The notes: generated by a model not told the origin, from the letters alone. Shown: positions 53,902 through 62,725, counted from the stretch's first letter. The stretch: DNA of 64,000 nucleotides from DATEOR01 sp963766725 (GCA_963766725.1 CAVYBK010000003.1:1-64000); one strand, 5' to 3'. A program made the numbers and translations.

Positions 53902-55194
53902 TCATACGACTCCGCGCGCGGCGCGGCGGCGCTTTGCGTACGCGTCCACGAGGACGGCCGCGAGCAGGACGAGCCCCGTGATGACGAACTTCGTGCCCGA
54001 CGCCAGCCCGAGAAGGTCCATTCCGTTCTGGATCGACGCGATCACGAGCGCCCCGAGCAGGGCGGACACGACCCGGCCGACGCCCCCGAAGAGGCTCGTG
54101 CCGCCGATGACCGCCGACGCGATGACGAGCAGAAGCAGGTTCCCGCCGCCGCTGTTGGTCGCCACCGAGCGGAGGCGCGAGGCGAGCATGATCCCGCCCA
54201 CGCCGGCCATGAAGCCGCTGATCATGAAGACCAAGATGCGCACGCGGTCGACGTCGATTCCCGCGCGCCGCGAGGCTTCTGCGCTGCCTCCGACGGCGTA
54301 CACGTGGCGTCCGAAGCGCGTCCGCGAGGCGATGAAGGACCAGAACACGAGGAGCGCGAGCAGGATCACCGTCACCTTCGGAACTCCGCGGTCCTTGTTC
54401 ACGTACCAGACCGCGGCGCAGGTGACGGCTGCCAGGCCGACGGTCTGCAGCACGGTGACGACGATCGGCTTGGCATAGAGCCCGCTCGCGCGGCGCGTCC
54501 GCGCGTTCTGGAGCTCGGACAGCGCATAGCCGATCACGACAAGGCCTGCCACCACCCACCCCGCCGTGGAGCTCAGGAAGTCGTTGGCGATGCCGACAGC
54601 GGTCTCGTCCTGAATCCTGATCGTGCCGACCGATGAGGCCTGAGTCGTGAGGATGAGGACGACTCCGGACCAGATCAAGAGCCCCGCCAGCGTGACGACG
54701 AACGACGGTACCCCGGCCTTCGTGATCACGAGCGCCTGGACGAAGCCGATCGCGGTCGTGCACGCGAGCGCGACGAGGATCGCCGCCCACCAAGACCAGC
54801 CTGGGTCCTCCGGCCGAAGAAGCAGCGTCATCACGACCCCGCCGACGGCGCTCACGAATGCAACGGAGAGGTCGATCTCCCCGATCAGGAGCACGAACAC
54901 GACGCCGATGGCGATCGTGGCGATCGCCGACATCTGCAGCAGAAGATTCGTGAAATTCCGCTCGGTCAGAAACGTGTCGTCGAGGATGCCGAAGACGATG
55001 ACGATGACCACGAGCCCGACGATGATGGGCAGCGACCCCAGCTCGCCGGCTCGGATCCCCTGCCACCAGAGGCGCAGGTAACCGCCGAAGCTCGCCGCGG
55101 AGACGTCGTCCGCGAGCGCATCGGCTGCGACCGGCTCCACCCGCGCAGCCGTCGGATCGACGGTGGGATCGACGTCGACCGGCCGGTCGCTCAT
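53902..55194 (-). CDS. sugar ABC importer permease (XylH/RbsC type)
   Basis: 430 residues, about 12 hydrophobic segments. Long N-terminal cytoplasmic part of about 55 residues. IGEIDLSVAFVSAVGGVVM is the conserved signature of this permease class, and RRAGIDVDRVRILVFMISGFMAGVGGIML and SAVIGGTSLFGGVGRV are late motifs. Overlaps the ATPase stop by 4 bp. Works with the ATPase and binding protein upstream, probably for a pentose or cyclitol. Confidence 0.9.
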   Translation of the reverse strand: MSDRPVDVDPTVDPTAARVEPVAADALADDVSAASFGGYLRLWWQGIRAGELGSLPIIVGLVVIVIVFGILDDTFLTERNFTNLLLQMSAIATIAIGVVFVLLIGEIDLSVAFVSAVGGVVMTLLLRPEDPGWSWWAAILVALACTTAIGFVQALVITKAGVPSFVVTLAGLLIWSGVVLILTTQASSVGTIRIQDETAVGIANDFLSSTAGWVVAGLVVIGYALSELQNARTRRASGLYAKPIVVTVLQTVGLAAVTCAAVWYVNKDRGVPKVTVILLALLVFWSFIASRTRFGRHVYAVGGSAEASRRAGIDVDRVRILVFMISGFMAGVGGIMLASRLRSVATNSGGGNLLLLVIASAVIGGTSLFGGVGRVVSALLGALVIASIQNGMDLLGLASGTKFVITGLVLLAAVLVDAYAKRRRAARGVV

Positions 55195-55979
55195 GCCTCG
55201 GTTCTCTCTTCCTCGAGCATCCCGGGCACTTGGTCCAGCGTGCCGGCGGTGATCGCCTGCACGACCTCCTGCTGGGTGGTCTTGGCTCGCTCGAGCAAGG
55301 CCACCCGCTGGCCGAGCCGCAGGACGGTGATCCTGTCGGCTACCTCGAAGACGTCGTGGAGGTTGTGGGTGACGATCACGACGCCGAGATCCCGTTCCGC
55401 CAAGCGCTTGACGAGATCGAGCACCTGACGCGTCTGGGCGACGCCGAGCGCCGCGGTGGGCTCGTCGAGGATGACGAGCCGGGAGTCCCACATCACCGAC
55501 TTCGCCACGGCGACGGCCTGTCGCTGGCCCCCCGAGAGCCCGGCGACCGTTTGCCGAACCGATTTGAGCGTGGTGACGGAGAGGCTGTCCAGCGTTTCCC
55601 GCGCGGAGCGCTCCATGCTCGACTCGTCGAGTATGAAACGGACGCGGGCCCGCTCCCGCCCCAGGAACATGTTGGCGACGACGTCGAGATTGTCCGCGAG
55701 CGCGAGATCCTGGTAGACGACCTCGATGCCGAGCTTGGCGGCGTCACGCGGGCCGTGGACGTTGACGTGGGCCCCGTCGTAGCGCACCTCGCCTTCGTCG
55801 AATGGATAGATGCCGACGACGCTCTTGACGAGCGTCGACTTGCCGGCCCCGTTGTCGCCGACGAGAGCCATGACCTCGCCGCGGCGGACCTCGAAATCGA
55901 CCCGGTAGAGCGCCTGGACGGCGCCGAAGGCCTTCGAGACCCCCCGAAGCTCGAGGAGCGGCGTGTCAGCAGTGGCCAT
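55191..55979 (-). CDS. sugar ABC importer ATPase, single-domain (FrcA/XylG type)
   Basis: 262 residues, half the size of the two-domain RbsA form. Walker A GDNGAGKST, Q-loop VYQDLALADNL, signature LSGGQRQ, Walker B RLVILDEPTAALG and H-loop VTHNLHDVFE. ATG 55979 gives MATADTPLLELRG, and an in-frame extension to 56018 would start in the hairpin. There is no good ribosome-binding site, so translation may depend on the upstream binding-protein gene or on the hairpin. Confidence 0.9.
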   Translation of the reverse strand: MATADTPLLELRGVSKAFGAVQALYRVDFEVRRGEVMALVGDNGAGKSTLVKSVVGIYPFDEGEVRYDGAHVNVHGPRDAAKLGIEVVYQDLALADNLDVVANMFLGRERARVRFILDESSMERSARETLDSLSVTTLKSVRQTVAGLSGGQRQAVAVAKSVMWDSRLVILDEPTAALGVAQTRQVLDLVKRLAERDLGVVIVTHNLHDVFEVADRITVLRLGQRVALLERAKTTQQEVVQAITAGTLDQVPGMLEEERTEA

Positions 55980-55992
55980 TAGGTAGGGGGAG

Positions 55993-56018
55993 GTGGGAGG
56001 CGCCGAGGCGCCTCCCAC
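55993..56018. repeat. 12-bp perfect inverted repeat between binding-protein and ATPase genes
   Basis: Arms 55993-56004 and 56007-56018 (GTGGGAGGCGCC and its complement) with a 2-bp centre. There is no U-tract, so it is likelier an mRNA-stabilising or partially terminating hairpin, which in sugar importer operons raises the binding protein over the membrane parts. Confidence 0.65.
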
Positions 56019-56039
56019 ACTCCGTGCCTGTTTCCTCGA

Positions 56040-57290
56040 TTAGCTGTTCTCTTTGCAGAAGTCCGTATCGGAGGTGTCGCCGGTACAGATCTCCTCGATC
56101 GTGCGGAAGTTGTCGGCGATGACCGTGTCGGCGATGTTGTCGACCGTCACGCCGATCGGGGTCAGCGCCAGGTACGGGACGACGCCGTCGCCGGTCGGAG
56201 AATCCGCCGGCTTGCCGTCGGCCGCCTTGATGCCGACCGTCTGCAGGTCCAGGAGCCCGACCGTTCCGTCAGAGAGCGATCCTGAGAAGTCCGGCTGCAC
56301 CGCGGACGGATCCTTCCCTTCGCACAGGGCGATCGCTGCCTGCACCGCGGTCTCGGCCTCCGCCTGGATCGGCTTGTAGACGGTCATCGTCTGGTTGCCG
56401 AGCAGGATGTTCTGGATCCCCGCAGCGGATGCATCCTGGCCGCTCAGGGGGACCGGCCCGACGCCGGCCGCGTCGAGGGCGTTGATCGCCTGCTGTGCGA
56501 GGTTGTCGTTGGCGGCGAACACCGCATCGACCTTGTTGTTGGCGTCGGTGAGGATCTGCTCCATGATCCCCTGACCCTCGCCGTTGGCGCCCCACCCGGG
56601 CACGAACTGGTCGGCGACGAGCTTCCAGCTGCCGTCGCTGACGTGCTTCTGGACAACGGCGTCGTAGCCGTCCTTGAAGAGGAAGGCGTTGTTGTCCTCC
56701 TCGCCTCCGTTCAACTCGACGACGTTCGCCGGGTCCTTGCCGAGCTTTTCGATCGCCGGCTCCAGCACCTCGCCCATCGTTGTGCCGACCTGGACGTTGT
56801 CGAAGCTCACGTACGCGGATCCGCCCGAGCTGCCGGTGTTGAAGCGGTCGTACTCGATCACGTCGACCCCGGCTTCCTTCGCCGAGTCGATGATGGCGCC
56901 GCCGGAGCCCGTGTCGATGCTCGTGAGCACGATCACGCCTGCGTCGGCCGCGATCGCCTGCTCGGCCTGGGACTGCTGGGTTGCAGCGTCACCTTCGGCG
57001 TTCACGATGGTGTGCTCGATTCCGGCGTCGTTGAACGCCTTGTCGAAGTACGGGCGGTCGTCGCTCTCCCAGCGCGGCGAGCTGGCGCTGTCCGGGAGCA
57101 GAACCCAAATCTCCTTGTCGCACGCACCGCCGGAGGCTGAGGTGCCCGTGGCAGCGGCTCCTGTGCTCGTGCTGTCGTCACCGCCGCACCCGGATGCAAC
57201 GGCGGCCAGTCCGAGCACGAATGCCAGGAGGACGAACTGGAGTCGCCTCCGTGTCTTGCCCTCTGTCTTTCCAAACAGCAGTTCCCTCAC
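56040..57290 (-). CDS. sugar ABC importer substrate-binding lipoprotein (XylF/RbsB type)
   Basis: 416 residues. Signal peptide with positively charged start (KTEGKTRRRL), hydrophobic core and lipobox VASGC, then a Ser/Thr linker. Mature part has the periplasmic binding protein type 1 layout: IWVLLPDSASSPRWESDDRPY, VIVLTSIDTGSGGAI, AGVDVIEYDRFNTG, VVELNGGEEDNNAF, VFAANDNLAQQAINAL and VPLSGQDASAAGIQNI. D-Xylose-type binding is suggested by the xylA/xylB-like genes in the same run. GTG 57290 has AGGAGG 7 nt upstream. It begins the long leftward run down to 40.8 kb. Confidence 0.9.
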   Translation of the reverse strand: MRELLFGKTEGKTRRRLQFVLLAFVLGLAAVASGCGGDDSTSTGAAATGTSASGGACDKEIWVLLPDSASSPRWESDDRPYFDKAFNDAGIEHTIVNAEGDAATQQSQAEQAIAADAGVIVLTSIDTGSGGAIIDSAKEAGVDVIEYDRFNTGSSGGSAYVSFDNVQVGTTMGEVLEPAIEKLGKDPANVVELNGGEEDNNAFLFKDGYDAVVQKHVSDGSWKLVADQFVPGWGANGEGQGIMEQILTDANNKVDAVFAANDNLAQQAINALDAAGVGPVPLSGQDASAAGIQNILLGNQTMTVYKPIQAEAETAVQAAIALCEGKDPSAVQPDFSGSLSDGTVGLLDLQTVGIKAADGKPADSPTGDGVVPYLALTPIGVTVDNIADTVIADNFRTIEEICTGDTSDTDFCKENS

Positions 57291-57399
57291 TTGGTCCTCC
57301 TAAATTCGTCGGTCCGAGCCGCTTGATGGCGCAACGCTACGGGGGTTGGGGTCCGAATTCAAGGTTCCGAGCCGGTTTCGGACAGGCCGCCGACCCTGA

Positions 57400-57405
57400 T
57401 ACGGT
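57400..57405 (+). promoter_or_regulatory. -10 element of the Thr/Glu-rich lipoprotein gene
   Basis: TACGGT, 7 nt before GTG 57413, with no ribosome-binding site. The 122-bp gap shared with the leftward sugar run also holds a 7-bp inverted repeat (57351-57357 and 57377-57383). Confidence 0.4.
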
Positions 57406-57412
57406 CGCTCAG

Positions 57413-57935
57413 GTGAGGCCCCGCTCAGCCGTCCGCCTGGGCGCACTGCTCGTCGCGGCAGCGCTCGTCCGGCTACCTGCTCGGCGGATGCGCGGGCGAC
57501 GGCCTCGAGGGCCTCTCCGGCGCCACGGAGCTGCCGACGCTCTCGCTTCCGGAGGTCACCGTTCCCGAGGTCACGGTTCCCGACGTGACGCTTCCGGAGA
57601 TAACGGTTCCAACGCGTCCCGAGCCGGAAACGACGACCTCGGAGCCCACGACGACGACGAAGCCGCCGATCACGACCGAGCCGGCCACCACGGTGGTGAA
57701 GACGGAAACAGAGACGGCGACGGAGACAGAGACGGAGGTGGAGACGGTCACCGAGACCGTGCCCACCGAAACTGCCGTCGCCGCGCCAACGCTGGCAGAG
57801 ACGACCCCCGCGGAGCCGTCGGACGAAGACGACACGCCGTGGGGCTGGATCGCGCTCGCCCTGGGGCTTCTCATCGCCGGCGTGACGCTCGGCATCGTCC
57901 TGTGGCGACGACGGAATGACGAGGGCAGCGAATGA
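57413..57935 (+). CDS. Thr/Glu-rich lipoprotein with C-terminal membrane helix, one frameshift
   Basis: About 174 residues. N-terminal signal VRPRSAVRLGALLVAAAL, a frame change near 57467 (one extra base), and SGYLLGGC as lipobox. A run of PEVTVPEVTVPDVTLPEITV repeats leads into a Thr/Glu stretch (KTETETATETETEVETVTET), and a C-terminal helix WGWIALALGLLIAGVTLGIV ends in RRRNDEGSE. If both ends are membrane-inserted, the middle is a stalk of about 100 residues. Function unknown. Confidence 0.65.
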
Positions 57936-58439
57936 GCGAGGAGCGCGAGGTGATGGCCTGGGACGAGCTCGGCGAGGGAGCGCGCGACCTCGCGGAGCGG
58001 ATCCACGCCGACGGCTTCGAGCCCGATGTCATCCTCGCCATCGCACGCGGTGGGCTTCTCGTCGCCGGTGCGCTCGGCTATGCGCTCGGCGTCAAGAACA
58101 CGTACACGATGAACGTCGAGTTCTACACGGGCGTGGACGAGCGCCTCCCGGCGCCGATGATCCTCCCGCCCGTTCCCGAGCTCGTCGACCTCGCCGAGGC
58201 CAGGCTCCTGATCGCGGACGACGTGGCGGACACCGGCCGGACACTCGCGCTGGTGCGGGACTTCTGCGCCGGGAAGGTGGGCGAGGTTCGCACCGCCGTT
58301 CTCTATGAGAAGCCGACCTCGGTCGTCGCGAGCGACTACGTGTGGCGGCAGGACGTCGGCCTGGATCACCTTCCCGTGGAGCGCTCTGCCGCCGGTCACG
58401 GAGGCACTCGCCCAGTCGGGCCGCCCGGTCAACGGCTGA
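57932..58439 (+). CDS. purine-type phosphoribosyltransferase, one frameshift near the end
   Basis: About 168 residues. PRPP loop LLIADDVADTGRTLALV, DVILAIARGGLLVAGALGYALG, and EKPTSVVASDYVWRQ. The frame changes near 58351 (CAGGACG; dropping one G) into TSAWITFPWSALPPV, the expected nucleobase-binding end. Resembles xanthine/guanine-type PRTases. Starts in the stop codon of the lipoprotein gene (ATGA), so the two are coupled. Ends 3 bp from the stop of the convergent phospholipase gene. Confidence 0.85.
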
Positions 58440-58442
58440 GGG

Positions 58443-59666
58443 CTAGAGCAACGGTGAGAGCACGGCGAAGGCCGTCGCCTTCGCGCGCGGCTTGAAACCG
58501 GTCAGCGCGCTGCCGGGCCGCGACACCGCTTCCGCCGGCGCACTGAACCGCTCCTCGAACTGCGCCGCCAGGGCCTCCGAGCGGACCAGGAGATCGATCT
58601 CGAAGAACCGCTTGAGGCTCCAGGCCTCGAGGTTGCACGTCCCCGCCAGGACCTCCTCGCCGTCCCGCACGAACGCCTTGGCGTGCAGCATCGTCGGGTA
58701 CTCGAGGATGCGCACGCCGGCGTCGAGGAGCTTCGCATGGTGGAACTGCTGCGCGGCGGCGCAGGCCCAGTTGTTCGCGTTCGCAGGGACGAAGAGCCGC
58801 ACGCGCACCCCGCGCCGAGCCGCCCGCTCGATCCGGCCGATCATGCCGCGATCGGTGACGTAGGGGTTGACGACGTCGAGGGTCTCGCGCGCGCCGTCGA
58901 GCATCCGCGCGATCTGGTCGGTGATCGGGCGGTACTTGCCCGGCGCGTTGTGCAGGACGACCGCAGGGATCTCGCCCGTGGCGGCTTCGGGGAACAAGCC
59001 GTCGAGCTCTTCGGACGGAATCTCGCCGCCGAGCCAGCGGAAGCTCGCGACGAAAACGAGCTGGAGCTGCGAGACCACGGGCCCCGTCACACGGAGGAAG
59101 AGGTCATGGAAGCGGCCGTCCTGGAAGTGGTCCTCGATCCCGGCGCCGCCGACCCAGCCGATACGCCCGTCCACGAGCACGACCTTGCGGTGGTCGATGT
59201 GGCCCAGGCCGGAGAGGTTCCACTTCAGGCCGCCGTCACCCCCGAGTAGGCCGGGGACCGCCCGCGGCTTGGTCGCGCGGACGACGCCGACTTCGACGCC
59301 CGCCGCGATCAGCCGCTCGTAGTGCTCGCGGGCCGCCTCCTCGGGCGCAGAGCCTTGCCGGTCGACCACGAGGCGCACCCGTACGCCCTCCTTTGCTTTG
59401 CGGATCAACGCGTCGGCGAAGCGGTCGCCGACCACGCCAGGGCGGAAGCCGAACTGGTTGATGTGGACGGAGGTCTGAGCGGCCTCGATGTCCGCCAGCA
59501 TCGGTGGATAGAAGGACTCTCCCTCGACCAGGACCTCAGCGGAGGCCGCGCTCGCCTCGTCGAAGGCGAGTGCGAGGTCGTCCAGGGCGACCGGGCGCGC
59601 CAGCAGCTCCTCGGCATGGCGCCGAAGGGCCTCGTTCGAGACCGGGACTCCCGTAGCGCGTCCCAT
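58443..59666 (-). CDS. phospholipase D / cardiolipin synthase-like protein
   Basis: 407 residues with two HKD motifs: HIDHRKVVLVDGRIGWVGG (about residue 170) and LHAKAFVRDGEEVLAGTCNLE (about 330), the two halves of the active site. No clear membrane segment. Could be a cardiolipin synthase, but the lack of N-terminal helices is also consistent with other PLD enzymes. ATG 59666 has TAGGGT 7 nt upstream and no ribosome-binding site. Confidence 0.88.
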   Translation of the reverse strand: MGRATGVPVSNEALRRHAEELLARPVALDDLALAFDEASAASAEVLVEGESFYPPMLADIEAAQTSVHINQFGFRPGVVGDRFADALIRKAKEGVRVRLVVDRQGSAPEEAAREHYERLIAAGVEVGVVRATKPRAVPGLLGGDGGLKWNLSGLGHIDHRKVVLVDGRIGWVGGAGIEDHFQDGRFHDLFLRVTGPVVSQLQLVFVASFRWLGGEIPSEELDGLFPEAATGEIPAVVLHNAPGKYRPITDQIARMLDGARETLDVVNPYVTDRGMIGRIERAARRGVRVRLFVPANANNWACAAAQQFHHAKLLDAGVRILEYPTMLHAKAFVRDGEEVLAGTCNLEAWSLKRFFEIDLLVRSEALAAQFEERFSAPAEAVSRPGSALTGFKPRAKATAFAVLSPLL

Positions 59667-59673
59667 CCGGGCG

Positions 59674-59679
59674 ACCCTA
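59674..59679 (-). promoter_or_regulatory. -10 element of the phospholipase D gene
   Basis: TAGGGT, 7 nt before ATG 59666, in the gap behind the small membrane protein gene. Confidence 0.45.
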
Positions 59680-59695
59680 CCGTTCGAGAGGTCGG

Positions 59696-59854
59696 CTAGC
59701 GGCCGAGCCGCGTCTTGCGACGGATGCCCAGGCGCTTCTGGAGCGCGCGGTCTTCCTCACCGTCCTTACGTGCTGCCCAGACGAAGAAGTAGCCGACTAC
59801 GACGATGGGCAGGACGAGCAGAACGACGGCGAGCACCTCGGCGGCGAGCCGCAC
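59696..59854 (-). CDS. small single-span membrane protein (52 aa)
   Basis: GTG 59854 gives MRLAAEVLAVVLLVLPIVVV and GYFFVWAARKDGEEDRALQK, ending RLGIRRKTRLGR at TAG 59696. One N-terminal helix and a charged cytoplasmic tail. Ribosome-binding site weak (GGTGAG, 9 nt upstream). No family recognised. It is just upstream of the phospholipase gene and may share its transcript. Confidence 0.55.
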   Translation of the reverse strand: MRLAAEVLAVVLLVLPIVVVGYFFVWAARKDGEEDRALQKRLGIRRKTRLGR

Positions 59855-59960
59855 GGCTCAGCTCACCGCTTTCTTGTCAGCCATTGCGCGGCACCTCCAC
59901 TGAACACCTCACTTCACGTAGCGTGCCAGAGCGGACGAAATCCGACGGGAGGGAGATCAG

Positions 59961-60707
59961 ATGCCCGAGCACAAGACTGGAACTCGCGAGGAGTGGCAGG
60001 CGGCACGCGATGAGCTCGCCAAGCTCGAGGCCGAGCAGGCGAAGCAAAACGAAGAGGTCAAGGCAAAGCGCCTCGAGCTTCCCTGGGTCGAGGTCGAGAA
60101 GGAGTACGAGTTCGACACCCAGGACGGCAAGAAGACGCTCGCCGAGCTCTTCGAAGGCCGCTCCCAGCTACTCGCCTACAACGTCATGTTCGGCCCCGAT
60201 TACTCGCTCGGCGCGTGCCCGGGTTGCACCAGCCTCGCGGACGGGCTCGACGGCACGCTCGTCCACGTGAACCACCAGGATGTGACCCTGATCTGCTTCT
60301 CGCGAGCGCCGATCGACCGGCTGAACGCCTACAAGGAACGGATGGGCTGGCAGTTCCCGTACGTCTCCACCTACGACACCGACTTCGCCTTCGACTTCGG
60401 CCTCGCGATGACCGAGGAGCAGGCTATGCAGATCCCCGAGGTCAAGGATCTGATCGACAACCCGCCCGACTGGCTCCAGGAATGGGCCGGGCAGGTCGGG
60501 GCCGAGCTGAAGGACGGGCTGCGGGAGAATCCGAGCTGGATCGCGTTCGCGCGCGAGAACGGAACCGTCTACCACACGTACACGGTCTCGGCGCCCGACC
60601 CGTTTGTCGCGCCGTACTTCAGCTTCCTCATGGAGCGGACGCCGCTGCCCCAGCCGCCCGAGCCGGGCGGCATTCTGCGGAAGGACGAGTACCCGGCTGC
60701 GAGCTGA
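59961..60707 (+). CDS. DUF899-family thioredoxin-like protein
   Basis: 248 residues, the normal length. N-terminal coiled-coil-like stretch (EEWQAARDELAKLEAEQAKQ), then LPWVEVEKEYEFDTQDGKKT, LLAYNVMFGPDYSLGACPGCTSLADG with a CPGC pair in thioredoxin position, ISFSRAP-like LICFSRAPIDRL, and YHTYTVSAPDPFVAPYFSF. Predicted disulfide-type oxidoreductase of unknown partner. Unlike the two selenoproteins, both Cys are encoded normally. GGGAGGGAG precedes ATG 59961. Confidence 0.87.
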   Translation: MPEHKTGTREEWQAARDELAKLEAEQAKQNEEVKAKRLELPWVEVEKEYEFDTQDGKKTLAELFEGRSQLLAYNVMFGPDYSLGACPGCTSLADGLDGTLVHVNHQDVTLICFSRAPIDRLNAYKERMGWQFPYVSTYDTDFAFDFGLAMTEEQAMQIPEVKDLIDNPPDWLQEWAGQVGAELKDGLRENPSWIAFARENGTVYHTYTVSAPDPFVAPYFSFLMERTPLPQPPEPGGILRKDEYPAAS

Positions 60708-60716
60708 GCGGCGTGC

Positions 60717-62163
60717 CTACTCCGCCTGAGCGGTAGCGGGCTCTGTCATCGCATGCCCGGGTGCCGCGACCGGACGGAGCAGCGTGGCCGCGAGCACGCC
60801 TGCGGCTGCGGCAAAGAGGGCGCCGACCATGAACGCCGCGTGGTAACCGCCGGTGAGCGCCTCGGCCTGAGAGTCACCCAAGGCGAGCAGGCTGTCCGTG
60901 CGAGACGTCGCGATCGCGGCGAGCACGGCGAGGCCGAGCGCGCCACCCATCATGAACGCGGTGTTCACAACTCCCGAGGCCAGACCCGAGTCCTGTGGTT
61001 CGACGTCGCCCATAGCCGCCAGCAGGAGCGGATTGAATGTGATGCCGCCGCCGATGCCGAAGAACAGCATCGGCAGGAGAACATCCATGGTGAAACTCCC
61101 GTCCACCGGTGCGCGGGCGAAGAGGAGCAGGCCCACGATGAAAAAACCGAGGCCGATGACCAGCGGCGGCTTGATGCCGAACCTCATTACGAGGCGATCG
61201 GAGAGGAACAGCGACGAGAGCCCCCAGACCAGCGTCGAGGGCAGGAAGGCGAGGCCGACCTCGAGCGGGCTGTAATCGAGCACGAGCTGTAGATAGAGCG
61301 CCGAGAAGAAGAACATCGCGAACATCGCGGCCGCCATCAGGACCCCGACGATGTTGGCAACGGAGAGGTTCCGGTGCCGAAACAGGCCGAGCGGCACGAG
61401 CGGCGCAGGATGGCGCGCCTCGATCACGACGAAGGCCGCGAATAGGGCGAGGGACGCGCCCAGGAAGCCGAGGGTTCGCCCGGAGGTCCAGCCGACCTCG
61501 TTGCCCTTCACGATGGCGTAGACGGCGAGCATCAGCGCCGCAGTCACCGTGATGGCGCCGCCTATGTCGAGCCGCCGGTCCCCGGGCGGCGCCTGCACGG
61601 TCGGGCAGAGGTAGACGGAAAGCACGAATACCGCGATGCCGACCGGGATGTTGACGAGAAAGATCCAGTGCCAGCTCAAGAAGGTCCGTGAGGATCCCGC
61701 CGAGAAGCACACCAGCAGTCCCGCCTCCCGACAGCACGAAGCCGACGACACCCATGGCTTTCGCCCGTTCGGCCGGCTCGGTGAACATGATCATGATCAG
61801 CGAGAGGACGACGACCGAGACGATCGCGCCGCCGAAACCCTGGACTGCGCGAGCCGTGATGAGGAACGTCTGGGAGGTGGCAAGTCCGCACGCGAGCGAG
61901 GCCATCGTGAAGACCGAGATCCCGATGAGGAAGAGGCGCCGGTGCCCGTAGAGGTCACCGAGACGGCCACCCAGAAGCAAGAAGCCGCCGAACGTGAGCA
62001 AGTACGCGTTCACGACCCATGCCAGGGAGGTCTGAGAGAAGCCGAGATCGTCGCGAATCGACGGCAAGGCGACGTTCACGATCGTGCTGTCGAGGACGAT
62101 CATGATGTCGCCGAGACAAAGCACGTACAGCGCGAGCCAGCGGCTGCGGCCTTTCACCGGCAC
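60717..62163 (-). CDS. MFS drug transporter (DHA2, EmrB/QacA type), one frameshift
   Basis: About 480 residues, 14 predicted helices. DIMIVLDSTIVNVALPSIRDDL is the DHA2 helix-1 motif, GGRLGDLYGHRRLFLIG is motif A, and GGTAGVLLGGIL is motif C of antiporters. The frame changes near 61677 (one extra base) into LSWHWIFLVNIPVG, and the second half continues to FNPLLLAAMGDV and TAQAE. GTG 62163 has TACGGT 6 nt upstream. Exported drug unknown. Confidence 0.87.
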
Positions 62164-62169
62164 GCTTCC

Positions 62170-62175
62170 ACCGTA
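62170..62175 (-). promoter_or_regulatory. -10 element of the MFS drug transporter gene
   Basis: TACGGT, 6 nt before GTG 62163, with no ribosome-binding site. Confidence 0.45.
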
Positions 62176-62219
62176 CCCGCTCGCCCCGTCGGTACGCCCC
62201 GGCCCATGTAGCGAACCAT

Positions 62220-62239
62220 CCAGACTCTTCCAGACTCTT
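62220..62239. repeat. 10-bp direct repeat upstream of the MFS transporter
   Basis: CCAGACTCTT occurs twice back to back, in a 238-bp gap with no gene that I can support. It lies 45-64 bp upstream of the predicted -10 of the drug transporter, a suitable place for a regulator. I see no other structure in the gap. Confidence 0.3.
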
Positions 62240-62401
62240 TACAACTTCGAGCCGCGAGACTACGCCTGCCGGTCTGCATAAGCCACAAGTCTCACCACTC
62301 GGACACAATCGCCCAGTGTCAGAGCCCACCTCCCGCGTGGCCAGCCGCACGCGAGCGTGCCTATACCTCCTGAGACGCGGCTCAATGCTGGTGTGGGTGA
62401 C

Positions 62402-62725
62402 CTACTCTGAAGCGCGCTCGTAGCTGACCCGGCGGCGCAGATTGCCCTCGTCAGCGGGGTCGAACCAGATCGAAATCAACACGGCGCCGCGCGTCGCCGG
62501 GGACTCCACCATCTCCGCATACTCGAGAGCCACGGCGTTTCCTCGATCCGCGATCGCGGCAAGAGCCTGAGCGTTTGCGGCCCGTTCGGCGGCGGCGTGC
62601 GCCTTCTCCCAACAGCGGACCTCGGCGTGGATCTCCTCCCCGTCTTCGCGTCGAATCCGATAGTCGACCGCCCAGCCGGCTTGTGAAGGCGCCGTGAGGT
62701 CATACGTCTCGACCAATTCCGCCAT
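62402..62725 (-). CDS. hypothetical protein (107 aa)
   Basis: MAELVETYDLTAPSQAGWAV, a beta-strand-like EEIHAEVRCWEKAHAAAERA followed by helices, then VLISIWFDPADEGNLRRRV. No signal peptide, membrane helix or known motif. GC-rich codon use typical of the neighbours supports coding. ATG 62725 has no strong ribosome-binding site, and TTTAAT 11 nt upstream could be a -10. Confidence 0.5.
   Translation of the reverse strand: MAELVETYDLTAPSQAGWAVDYRIRREDGEEIHAEVRCWEKAHAAAERAANAQALAAIADRGNAVALEYAEMVESPATRGAVLISIWFDPADEGNLRRRVSYERASE

Noticed and set aside
59961..60707. Third selenoprotein in the DUF899 gene
   Set aside because: The CPGC pair is fully encoded by Cys codons and no in-frame UGA occurs.
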